Part shown: in pieces, positions 25,023 through 34,400 of the stretch
Layout: every line of letters begins with the position of its first letter
How positions within the stretch are numbered: position 1 is the stretch's first letter
NCBI RefSeq assembly: GCF_001280515.1
Contig: NZ_LBIQ01000030.1
Location: 496,001-560,000 of the forward strand
Source of the DNA: Mangrovimonas sp. ST2L15
GTDB taxonomy: Bacteria; Bacteroidota; Bacteroidia; Flavobacteriales; Flavobacteriaceae
DNA length: 64,000 nt
Reading direction: 5' to 3'
Notes under the pieces: generated by a model
Seen by the model: only the letters and a program-made list of their open reading frames with translations
What the model was told of the DNA's origin: nothing
Databases searched by the model: none
Made by a program: the position numbers and the translations under genes

Positions 25023-25468
25023 TGATAAAGGAAGAACTTCTTAAAATCTGTTTGGAAATGACCAAAGCTCGGATTAAGGCTATTCAAAAAGGCATTTATG
25101 AAATTCAAGAGTCCATGTTGTCTGAAACAAAAAGTAGTGCAGGTGATAAGCACGAAACAGGAAGAGCTATGTTGCAATTAGAACGTGAAAAAGCAGGTAA
25201 CCAGCTGTCCGAAACGGAAAAACTTTTGGAAATCTTAAAAAGGATTAATCCGAAGCATGTATCTGAAAATATTGGGCTAGGTAGTGTAGTCTATACTTCA
25301 AGACACAACTATTATATTGCTGTTAGTTTAGGTGAATTAAGTGCGGATGGAATAGCTTTTTATGCTATATCACCAAATACTCCCATGGGTAAAATTTTAA
25401 TTGGAAAACAACTTCAAGACACCATAAACTTTAATGGTCAAACCTTCCAAATAACGAAAATCGAGTAA
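25022..25468 (+). CDS. GreA/GreB-like transcription elongation factor relative
   Basis: 148 residues from ATG 25022 (an in-frame TTG at 25019 is unlikely), overlapping the previous stop by one base. The N-terminal ~75 residues form a charged coiled coil (KARIKAIQKGIYEIQESM, LQLEREKAGNQLSETEKLLEIL) with a tip SSAGDKHETGRA, where Asp and Glu are spaced like the acidic tip of GreA that coordinates Mg in the polymerase secondary channel. The C-terminal half (LGSVVYTSRHNYYIAVSLGE, ISPNTPMGKILIGKQ) fits the FKBP-like Gre C-domain (SP.sPiG.aLlGk pattern). Such proteins are often mislabelled as 3-oxoacyl-ACP synthase in flavobacteria. Function at RNA polymerase is inferred. Confidence 0.7.
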   Translation: MIKEELLKICLEMTKARIKAIQKGIYEIQESMLSETKSSAGDKHETGRAMLQLEREKAGNQLSETEKLLEILKRINPKHVSENIGLGSVVYTSRHNYYIAVSLGELSADGIAFYAISPNTPMGKILIGKQLQDTINFNGQTFQITKIE

Positions 25469-25469
25469 A

Positions 25470-26381
25470 TTATTTACTTATAGAAAGAAAGACTGTTTCT
25501 CCTTCTTCCAAAGCATGAACATGATGAAAGTAAATGGATTTTCCTTTGTATATGGCTTCTATCAAAAAAGTTTGTCCTAAAAAATAGGATTTTTTGATAA
25601 CAGATTCCATTTCCGAGTGGTTAACTACTTTTAATTGGTGGGCATAAACAATTTTCTCATCAATCTTATTGTATTCTTCAAAGAAGGAAGCAACTAATTT
25701 GTTTTTCGGGTGATTATACAGGGACATGGGTGTGCCTTGTTCTAGAATTATGTGATCATTCAGAACTATCATTTTATCAGAATAAGGGAGTACATCCTCT
25801 TTATCATGGGTTGCCACCACGCAACTAACATTGTTTCGTTTTAAGTAGTTGAAGAAATTTCTTCTTAATGGGTGTTTTTTAAAATTATCAATATGTCCAA
25901 AGGGTTCATCGAGTAACATAATTTCGGGCTCTTTTGCAATTGCTCTAGCTAGTGCTACACGCTGTTTTTGTCCGCCACTTAGTGTTTTTACCTTTACTTT
26001 TGCAAAGTCCGTAAGACCAACTACTTCAAGCAATTCTTCAACGCGCTTCTGTTTTTCTTCCGGATAAAAATTGGAAAGATGTTTTCCCACGTTTTCTTCC
26101 ACTGTAATAAAAGGCATTAAATCAAATTCCTGAGCTACGTATTTCATGAAAGGGTAACCAACAACTAGATTGTGTTTAGGTCCAAGCACTTCGACATCTT
26201 TCCAAAAAATCTGTCCATGGTCCAAATCCATTTCTCCATATAGAAGTTTTAAAAGCGTACTTTTTCCAGACCCGCTTTCACCAATTATGGAAACATGTTC
26301 ACCTGGTAAGACTTCAAACGAAATATCTTGTAAAATTGGTGTTTTATTATAAGAAAAGGATAGGTGATTTACTTTAAGCAT
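25470..26381 (-). CDS. ABC transporter ATP-binding protein
   Basis: 303 residues from ATG 26381 (MLKVNHLSFSYNKTPILQDISF). Walker A is GESGSGKST, the signature is LSGGQKQRVALARA, Walker B is IMLLDEPFGHID, and the H-loop is VVATHDKED. The ~70 C-terminal residues form a beta-rich TOBE-like regulatory domain (VIKKSYFLGQTFLIEAIYKGKSIYF), as in PotA/ModC-type importers. No permease gene is adjacent, so the substrate and partners are unknown. It is convergent with the Gre-like gene, with one base between the two stops. Confidence 0.9.
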   Translation of the reverse strand: MLKVNHLSFSYNKTPILQDISFEVLPGEHVSIIGESGSGKSTLLKLLYGEMDLDHGQIFWKDVEVLGPKHNLVVGYPFMKYVAQEFDLMPFITVEENVGKHLSNFYPEEKQKRVEELLEVVGLTDFAKVKVKTLSGGQKQRVALARAIAKEPEIMLLDEPFGHIDNFKKHPLRRNFFNYLKRNNVSCVVATHDKEDVLPYSDKMIVLNDHIILEQGTPMSLYNHPKNKLVASFFEEYNKIDEKIVYAHQLKVVNHSEMESVIKKSYFLGQTFLIEAIYKGKSIYFHHVHALEEGETVFLSISK

Positions 26382-26407
26382 GTGCAAAAATACCAATAAA
26401 AAATGCC

Positions 26408-28498
26408 CTAGCCCTTTATTTTTTCATGTACTTCAACAGGAAGTTCTTTATAACCCATATTAAATAACGTAAAGCCATAAATATCCGCCCATTCTTGCAT
26501 TTGTAAAGAGATTGGTTTTCCTTCACCATGACCAGCATTGACGTCGATACGAATTAATACCGGATTTTCCCCAGTTTGTTTTTGTTGAAGTTCTGCTGCA
26601 AATTTATAACTATGTGCTGGAACCACCCTATCATCGTGATCGGCGGTGGTGACAAGGGTAGCCGGATATATTTTGTTGTTTTTTACGTTATGAACTGGCG
26701 AATACCCCAAAAGATAATTGAACATAGCTTCACTATCCTCAGCAGTTCCATAATCATAGGCCCAACCTGCACCAGCTGTAAAGGTATGGTATCGTAACAT
26801 GTCTAGAACACCTACGCCGGGGATTGCTACTTTCATTAAATCTGGTCTTTGGGTCATTGTGGTACCAACGAGCAATCCACCATTGGATCGACCAGAAATA
26901 GCTAAAAATTCTGAAGTGGTGTACTGTTTTTCAATCAAATATTCCGCGGCTGCAATAAAGTCATCAAATACATTTTGTTTTTGTCTTTGTGTTCCCGAAT
27001 TATGCCAGTCTTTACCATATTCACCGCCACCACGCAAATTGGGGACAGCATAAATACCGCCTAAATCTAACCAAACCGCATTGACGACACTAAAAGCAGG
27101 AGTTAGACTGATATTAAACCCACCATAACCATAAAGCATGGTAGGATTCTTTCCATGACGCTTTAATCCTTTTTTATAAGTTATGATCATCGGGATTTTA
27201 GTCCCATCCTTTGAACGGTAAAAAACCTGTTCACTTGTATAATCAGAAGGATTGAAATCAATTTTTGGTTGCCAATATAAACTTGATTTTCCAGAAGTGG
27301 GATCAAATTCATAGATGCTATTAGGGGTCTTGTAATTGGTAAAACTGTAATAAAGTAGCTTTTGATTTTCTTTTCCAGAGATAGGAGTAGTGCTCCCCTT
27401 TCCGGGTAGATCAATAGTTCTTACTAGAACACCATCATATTGATATTGTTTAATCGAACAAATGGCATCTGTCATGTATTCAGCAAAAATAAATCCAGCA
27501 CCTTTGGATGGAGTTAAAACATATTCTATTTCAGGAATTAGATCAATCCAATTTTCCGGTTTTGGATTCCTTGCATCAACCATAACGATTTTTCCATTAG
27601 GAGCCTTCAAGTTTGTGTATAGAAACAGATGGGTTTCATTATTGTCTAGTAAATAGGTGTCCGAATCACAGTGATCCAAAACAGTTAAAAGGGGTGTTGC
27701 TTCATTTTGAAGGTCTTTTAGGAATAACTTGTTTCCTGAGGTAGAAACTCTAGGGGTCAAAATGAGATATCTACTATCTTTCGTTACAGTAGCATAAATA
27801 TAACGGTGCTTTTCCTCTGCTGTAAACCCGTAAATTTTTAGGTCTTGCCTTTGCTTAGTTCCTATTTTATGATAGTAAACTTTATGTTGGTCTGTTTTTG
27901 AAGACAATTCACTTCCTTTTGGTTTGTCATAACTAGAGTAGTAGAAACCCTCATTGCCTTTCCATGATAATTGACTGAATTTTATATCAACCAAAGTATC
28001 TCCTATCTGTTCTTTAGTTTGTGTGTCTATCACAACTACTTTTCTCCAATCGCTACCACCTTCAGAAATCGAATAAGCTGCCAAGGAACCATCTTTGGTA
28101 AAACTGATTTGGGATAGAGATTTGGTTCCATCTTTTGAAAATGAATTGGGATCTAAAAAAACTTCATCATCTCCAACTTCCCTTTTTCGATATAAAACAC
28201 TATGGTTTTGAACACCATTATTTTTATAATAATAGGTCTCATTTCCTTCTTGAAATGGCGCCCCAACCTTTTCATAATCCCATAATCCTTTCAGTTTTTC
28301 AGCAATGGTATGACGATAATCGATTTGATTTAAATATTGTTTGGTAACTTCATTTTGAGCTTTCACCCAATCTTTAGTGTCTTTACTTTGATCATCTTCC
28401 AGCCAGCGGTAAGGGTCAAGTATTTCGGTTCCAAAATAGGTGGATCTGGAATCCCCTTTTTTTGTTTCAGGGTATTTCATGGTTGATTTTTTATCCAT
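26408..28498 (-). CDS. prolyl oligopeptidase family serine peptidase (S9A)
   Basis: 696 residues. The N-terminus PETKKGDSRSTYFGTEILDPYRWLEDDQS is the family opening, followed by a seven-bladed propeller (~80-420) and an alpha/beta-hydrolase domain. The catalytic triad is visible as Ser in SGRSNGGLL, Asp in DHDDRVVP and His in NAGHGEG; YGYGGFNISLTPAF forms the oxyanion region. It cleaves short peptides after proline. No signal peptide is seen with this start, so a cytoplasmic location is likely, although many relatives are exported. The gene lies 26 bases downstream of... the ABC gene start on the same strand is separate, and no operon is obvious. Confidence 0.95.
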   Translation of the reverse strand: MDKKSTMKYPETKKGDSRSTYFGTEILDPYRWLEDDQSKDTKDWVKAQNEVTKQYLNQIDYRHTIAEKLKGLWDYEKVGAPFQEGNETYYYKNNGVQNHSVLYRKREVGDDEVFLDPNSFSKDGTKSLSQISFTKDGSLAAYSISEGGSDWRKVVVIDTQTKEQIGDTLVDIKFSQLSWKGNEGFYYSSYDKPKGSELSSKTDQHKVYYHKIGTKQRQDLKIYGFTAEEKHRYIYATVTKDSRYLILTPRVSTSGNKLFLKDLQNEATPLLTVLDHCDSDTYLLDNNETHLFLYTNLKAPNGKIVMVDARNPKPENWIDLIPEIEYVLTPSKGAGFIFAEYMTDAICSIKQYQYDGVLVRTIDLPGKGSTTPISGKENQKLLYYSFTNYKTPNSIYEFDPTSGKSSLYWQPKIDFNPSDYTSEQVFYRSKDGTKIPMIITYKKGLKRHGKNPTMLYGYGGFNISLTPAFSVVNAVWLDLGGIYAVPNLRGGGEYGKDWHNSGTQRQKQNVFDDFIAAAEYLIEKQYTTSEFLAISGRSNGGLLVGTTMTQRPDLMKVAIPGVGVLDMLRYHTFTAGAGWAYDYGTAEDSEAMFNYLLGYSPVHNVKNNKIYPATLVTTADHDDRVVPAHSYKFAAELQQKQTGENPVLIRIDVNAGHGEGKPISLQMQEWADIYGFTLFNMGYKELPVEVHEKIKG

Positions 28499-28558
28499 TT
28501 AATGTCTCCTAAATTAGCTAATTTATGTTGTGTTGAGTCAGTAAGTATGGGAATAAAA

Positions 28559-28587
28559 AAACCGTTTCGGTGAGGAAACGGTTTTGA
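28559..28587 (-). terminator. intrinsic terminator after the aldehyde dehydrogenase gene
   Basis: AACCGTTTC (28560-28568) pairs with GAAACGGTT (28576-28584), with A-rich flank on the left, which reads as a T-run on the minus strand. It follows the stop of the minus-strand gene at 28607. Confidence 0.8.
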
Positions 28588-28606
28588 ATATAGAGTTTTT
28601 GTTTTT

Positions 28607-30160
28607 TTATAAATCAAACTTGATTCCTTGCGCTAAAGGAAGCTCTGTTGTATAGTTAATGGTATTGGTCTGCCTGCGCATATACACTTTCCATGCATCA
28701 GAACCTGATTCACGGCCGCCACCAGTTTCTTTTTCACCTCCAAAAGCACCTCCAATTTCGGCACCTGAAGTTCCGATGTTTACATTGGCAATACCACAAT
28801 CTGAACCGGCATGAGATAGGAATCTTTCAGCTTCTCTTAAATTATTGGTCATAATTGCTGAAGACAGGCCTTGAACCACTCCGTTTTGGATTTCAATAGC
28901 ATTTTCAACATCTCCCGAGTATTTCATAAGGTATAAAATGGGAGCAAAGGTTTCGTGTTGAACAATCTCAAAACTGTTTTTAGCTTCTGCAATGGCAGGT
29001 TTTACATAACACCCACTCTCATAACCTTCTCCTTCAAAAACACCACCTTCAACCAAAACAGTTCCTCCTTCTTCAACTACTTTTTCTAAAGCGTGCTGAT
29101 ACATAGAAACGGCATCTTGATCGATAAGTGGACCCACGTGATTATTTTCATCCAATGGATTACCTATTCTTAACTGGTTGTATGCTGCAACTAGGGCATC
29201 CTTCACTTGGTCATAAACACTCTCATGGATAATAAGGCGACGGGTAGAAGTACAACGTTGACCACAGGTTCCTACAGCCCCAAAAACAGCTCCTATCACC
29301 GTCATTTTGATATCCGCATCAGGGGTGACAATAATGGCATTATTACCTCCCAATTCCAGTAAGCTCTTTCCAAGTCTTGCTGCCACCTCTTGAGCCACGA
29401 TTTTACCCATTCGGGTTGAGCCAGTAGCTGAAATCAATGGGACTCGTTGGTCTTTGGTCATATATTCTCCAACCTTGTAATCCCCATTAACTAGACAAGA
29501 AATACCTTCTGGAAGGTCATTGTTTTTTAGAACTTCGGCGATTAAATTTTGACAAGCAATGCCACAAATAGGTGCTTTTTCACTAGGTTTCCAAACGCAT
29601 ACATCACCGCAAATCCAAGCAAGTGCCGTGTTCCAACTCCAAACTGCTACAGGGAAATTGAAAGCAGAAATAATACCTACAATTCCCAGCGGGTGGTATT
29701 GCTCATACATTCTATGTCCAGGGCGCTCACTGTGCATGGTAAATCCATGAAGTTGACGTGAAAGACCTACTGCAAAGTCGCAGATATCAATCATTTCCTG
29801 AACTTCTCCTAAGCCTTCTTGATAACTTTTTCCCATTTCATAAGAAACCAATTTGCCTAAAGCTTCCTTCTTTTCTCGAAGCTTGTCTCCAAACTGTCTT
29901 ACTATTTCACCCCGTAATGGAGCGGGTTTTAATCGCCAGGTTTTGAATGCCTCTGAAGCGGTCTTCATCATCTTTTCATAATCATCCTTTGTGGTGGAAG
30001 TTACCTTGGCAATTAATTGGCCATCAACGGGAGAATAACTCTCAATGATGTCTCCATCACCAAAGCAATTTACTCCTGTGGATGTTCCTGGATTTATTCC
30101 TTTAACACCTAATTCGTTTAGTGCTTTTTCGATTCCAAAATCGGTTGCAACTGCTTGCAT
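28607..30160 (-). CDS. aldehyde dehydrogenase, ALDH7-like (aminoadipate-semialdehyde dehydrogenase type)
   Basis: 517 residues. ALDH signatures are visible: SAFNFPVAVWSWN, KPSEKAPICG, TGSTRMGKIV, LELGGNNAII (catalytic Glu) and CGQRCTSTRRLI (catalytic Cys), and the C-terminus is GGAFGGEKETGGGRESGSDAWKVYMRRQTNT. The NVNIGTSGAEIGGAFGGEKETGGGRE region and the TAEPxNxNYT-like end are typical of the ALDH7 (antiquitin/AmaB) branch, which oxidises alpha-aminoadipate semialdehyde in lysine breakdown. No other lysine-degradation gene is nearby. It is divergent from the isoaspartyl peptidase gene. Confidence 0.92.
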   Translation of the reverse strand: MQAVATDFGIEKALNELGVKGINPGTSTGVNCFGDGDIIESYSPVDGQLIAKVTSTTKDDYEKMMKTASEAFKTWRLKPAPLRGEIVRQFGDKLREKKEALGKLVSYEMGKSYQEGLGEVQEMIDICDFAVGLSRQLHGFTMHSERPGHRMYEQYHPLGIVGIISAFNFPVAVWSWNTALAWICGDVCVWKPSEKAPICGIACQNLIAEVLKNNDLPEGISCLVNGDYKVGEYMTKDQRVPLISATGSTRMGKIVAQEVAARLGKSLLELGGNNAIIVTPDADIKMTVIGAVFGAVGTCGQRCTSTRRLIIHESVYDQVKDALVAAYNQLRIGNPLDENNHVGPLIDQDAVSMYQHALEKVVEEGGTVLVEGGVFEGEGYESGCYVKPAIAEAKNSFEIVQHETFAPILYLMKYSGDVENAIEIQNGVVQGLSSAIMTNNLREAERFLSHAGSDCGIANVNIGTSGAEIGGAFGGEKETGGGRESGSDAWKVYMRRQTNTINYTTELPLAQGIKFDL

Positions 30161-30277
30161 AATTAGTTTTTTTATAATTTATAGCTGTGTTTTTTGCGAA
30201 GGTACTAATATTAAGTGGCTTATTTAAACGATGTTGGTTCAAAAATATTAACTTTATTGTTCTTATTAAGACTCCAA

Positions 30278-31351
30278 ATGATGAAATCAATTGCACCTAT
30301 ATTTCTGGTATTTTTTTGGCTACTGTCATGTCATCAATCCCAAAATCAAGGGAAGATAGACCAGGGATTTTCTTCTTTGGAAAAATCGGAAACCAAACCA
30401 CAATCCTTTGCTATTGTTATTCATGGTGGTGCCGGAACCATTCTTCGTGAGAACATGAGTGCTGAGCAAGAAAAGCAATATCGGGATAAGCTTGAGGAAG
30501 CAATAAAAGTGGGACATCAAATCTTGAAAGATGGAGGTAGTAGTTTGGATGCTGTGGAGAGAACCATTAATGTTTTGGAGGATTCGCCATTCTTCAACGC
30601 TGGGAAGGGTGCTGTTTTAACCAATGAAGGGACTGCCGAATTGGATGCCTCCATTATGGATGGAAAAACACTGAATGCTGGAGCTTCGGCTGGAACCAAA
30701 ACTGTTAAAAACCCCATTTCTTTGGCGCGGGTTATCATGGAGCAATCACCACATGTGATGATGGCTAGTCAAGGAGCAGATATTTATGCTAATGAACAAG
30801 GGTTGTCTACTGTTGATCCTTCCTATTTTATTATTGAAAATCGCGTACAATCCCTAAAACGACTTCAGGAAGCCGAAAAGAAAAAGAAAACGTCCCAAAA
30901 GCAAGGTTTTTATGATTCCAATATTAAAGATTCTAAGTTTGGAACCGTAGGTTGTGTGGCTCTTGATAAAAATGGGAATTTGGCAGCGGGTACTTCTACC
31001 GGCGGTATGATGAACAAACGTTGGGGTCGGGTTGGTGATTCTCCAATCATTGGGGCCGGCACCTATGCAAATAATGCTACATGCGGGATCTCCTGTACGG
31101 GTTGGGGTGAATTTTTTATTAGAGGCATGGTAGCTTATGATATTTCGGCATTGATGGCATATAAAGGCATGACTTTAAAAGAAGCAGCCAAAGAGGTAAT
31201 TCAAAAGAAAATTCCTGAAATGGGTGGTGACGGTGGACTCATTGCAATTGACAAAACGGGCGAAGTGGTCATGGAATTTAATACGGCTGGGATGTTCCGC
31301 GCTTCTATGAATGATCAAGGTGATTTATATATTGGCATGTTTTCTGAGTAA
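30278..31351 (+). CDS. isoaspartyl peptidase / plant-type L-asparaginase, lipoprotein
   Basis: About 357 residues from ATG 30278 (a second ATG follows at once). The lipobox is LLSC (SIAPIFLVFFWLLSCHQSQ). The Ntn-hydrolase fold is shown by AIVIHGGAG at the start, GSSLDAVERTINVLEDSPFFNAGKGAV, and the autocleavage site SKFGTVGCVALD, where the Thr becomes the N-terminal nucleophile; GAGTYANNATCGISCTGWGE follows. It hydrolyses beta-aspartyl peptides and asparagine. It should be a periplasmic or outer-membrane lipoprotein. Confidence 0.93.
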   Translation: MMKSIAPIFLVFFWLLSCHQSQNQGKIDQGFSSLEKSETKPQSFAIVIHGGAGTILRENMSAEQEKQYRDKLEEAIKVGHQILKDGGSSLDAVERTINVLEDSPFFNAGKGAVLTNEGTAELDASIMDGKTLNAGASAGTKTVKNPISLARVIMEQSPHVMMASQGADIYANEQGLSTVDPSYFIIENRVQSLKRLQEAEKKKKTSQKQGFYDSNIKDSKFGTVGCVALDKNGNLAAGTSTGGMMNKRWGRVGDSPIIGAGTYANNATCGISCTGWGEFFIRGMVAYDISALMAYKGMTLKEAAKEVIQKKIPEMGGDGGLIAIDKTGEVVMEFNTAGMFRASMNDQGDLYIGMFSE

Positions 31352-31427
31352 CTTATCAGAGTATGACTAAAAATTCATAATTTTTAAAATTTAATATTAA
31401 CCTACTTTAATACAGTCATTTTAAACA

Positions 31428-34400
31428 ATGATAAAAAGCAAGTACCTCTCAATTCTACTAATAGGGTTATTAGTATTTTCCTGTAAAAAAAATGATGTAG
31501 AAACCAATAATATCTACAGATTTAAAGAGTATATCAGTTTTACTACCTCGGGTTTGGTTTCGGTGGCAGACCCCATTCAAATTAATTTGGCCAAGGAGGT
31601 AGAAGGGTGGTCTCCAGACATGGCATTAGATAAAAAATTGCTAAAGGTTGACCCTTATGTAGAGGGGAAACTTACAGCAGTAAATAACCATGCCCTCGTT
31701 TTTACTCCCGATGAACCCTTGGATTCCGATACGGAATATACCGTGACTTTGAAACTTAAGGATGTGTATAAAGATGTTTCAAAGGAATTATCTGAATTTA
31801 CCTTTCAATTCAAAACTATTAGACCCAATTTTACTGTGGTAACCAATAGCCTTCAATCCTATGATAGGGAATGGCAGTATTTAGAGGGTGCGTTAAAGTC
31901 AGCCGATATCATTTCCATTGAAAAAGCAAAAAAGCTTATCCAAGCGACTCAAAATGATGAGTCTCTTGCTATTGTTTTTAATGAGGAAAGCACTGCTTCT
32001 AGAAATTTTGATTTCAAAATAGATAGTATTCACAGGGAAATTGAAGATGATCACATATTGATTAAATGGGATGGGGAAGCGATTAAAGCGGATAACAAAG
32101 GAGAAAATTCTTTTTTAATTCCCGGGATCAATAATTTCTCAATTATAGATGTTTCAGTTACCCAGAATCCAGAGCAATGTTTGGTTTTAAACTTTTCAGA
32201 TCCATTGAAAAAGGAACAAAATTTTGATGGGTTAGTAAGTATTGAGAACTCAGCTACCCCAAAATTTTTGGTCAATGGAAATGTGCTGAGGGTTTATCCT
32301 AGTTCAAAATTGGTCGGAAATATTCAAGTAGATGTTTTTCAGGGCATCACCAATACCGAAGGCTATAAATTGAAAAAACCATTTTCAGAAACGGTTTCTT
32401 TTGAAGAGTTGAAGCCTCAAGTGAGGATGTTAAGCAGTGGCGTGATTTTACCCAATTCCAAAGAGTTGAAATTAAATTTTGAGGCAGTTAACCTTAAGGC
32501 TGTTGATGTTAGGGTTATCAAGATTTTTGAAGACAATGTGCTTCAGTTTTTACAGGAAAATGATTTTGGCGACACTTACACAAGTAATCTACGACGCGTG
32601 GGAAGAAGGATTGCAAAAAAAACAATCCCATTAGTTCAAAACGAACAGGAATATCAAGGGAAGTGGAAAGCTTATAGTTTGGATCTATCCAAGTTTTTTC
32701 AGGCTGATCCAGGCTCACTTTACCGCGTGGAAATAAGTTTTGAGCAAAGTTATTCCTTATATCATTGTGATTCTAATGATACGGTTTCAAGTAACGATGA
32801 AGAGGAGGAGTATTATTATGAAGAGGACTACATGGAAAACCTAAGTGTAGATTATAACGAAGATGAAGAATTAAGGGAAGAAGCTTACTGGGATAACTTG
32901 ACGTATCGATATAAAAATTACACTTACAATTGGAAGGAACGTGAAAATCCTTGTCACAGTGCCTATTACCATGAAGAGAGAGTTGTTTCCCAAACCTTGT
33001 TGGCTTCCAATTTGGGAGTGGTTGCAAAAAGAGGAAATAACAACACCTATTTCTTTGCAGTAACCGATTTGCTAACTACAGAACCAGAAGCAAATGCAAC
33101 GGTTAAGCTTTACAATTATCAACAACAAGAACTTGTGCAAAGCACTACGGATGAAAAGGGTTTTACCATGATTGACTCAGATCAATTTGCATCCTATGCT
33201 GTTGTAATCAAAGGTCGCAGTAAGGCCTATATTAAATTGAATGATGGAAATTCACTGTCACTAAGCAAGTTTGATGTATCAGGGAATAAACTGCAAAGAG
33301 GATTAAAAGGCTATTTGTATGGGGAAAGAGGCGTTTGGCGACCAGGAGATACTCTTCATTTGGCGTTTATTTTGAACGATAAGGATAATGAACTTCCGAA
33401 CGGCCATCCAGTCAAATTGGAGCTCACAGATCCGAATGGTAAAATGGTTTACAAAGAAGTGAGATCAGAGCATGTGAATCAATTTTATAAGTTTACAGTG
33501 CCCACAACCACTGATGATATAACAGGTAATTACAGTGCCAAGGTCTCTGTAGGAGGAGCCAAATATTACAAAACCATCAAGATTGAAACGGTCAAACCCA
33601 ACCGATTGAAAATAGACTTGGATTTTGGAGACGGCATAATTACCAAAGAATCTTCCTTGATGGCTGATTTGGGGGTACATTGGTTACATGGTGCGCCAGG
33701 TAAAAATTTAAAAGCTGAAATTAAAGCTAAATTTACAGCATCTTCTCAAGGATTTGACCATTACAAAGGTTATACCTTTCAAGATCCATCCAAAGTTTTT
33801 AAAACAGAAGAATTAACTGTTTTTGAGGGAAAAGTTGACGAAAATGGAAAGGCTAATGTTCATAAACAAATTAATCTGGAAGGTAGTGCGCCAGGATTGT
33901 TAAAAGCTCAATTTTTGGTGAGGGCTTTTGAAAATGGAGGAGATTTTTCCATTGATGCTTTTAGTAAAATCTATGCGCCTTATGATGCCTTTGTCGGTTT
34001 AAAAATGCCTGAAGGAAATCAATATGGTGGGTTTGAAACTGGAAGGAACCAAACCTTTAAAGTCGTTTTGGTAGATGCCCAGGGAAAACCGTTACAACGT
34101 GAGGGCTTAGAGGTAAAAGTGTATAAAGTGGAATGGCGTTGGTGGTGGAATGCATCTTATGATAACCTTTCCAGCTATGTTTCAAATAATTACCACAGGG
34201 CGGTTTATGATACCAAACTGAATACAAATTCAAAAGGAGAAGGTGCTTTTAACTTGAATATTCCAGATAGTGGAAGAGGGCGTTATTTAATTAGAGTTAT
34301 TGACACAAAAGGAGGCCATTCTACTGGAAGTACAGCCTATTTTTATAAAAATTGGTGGGATGCTGTTCCCTCTGGAAACAAAGATGCGGCCAAAATGCTG

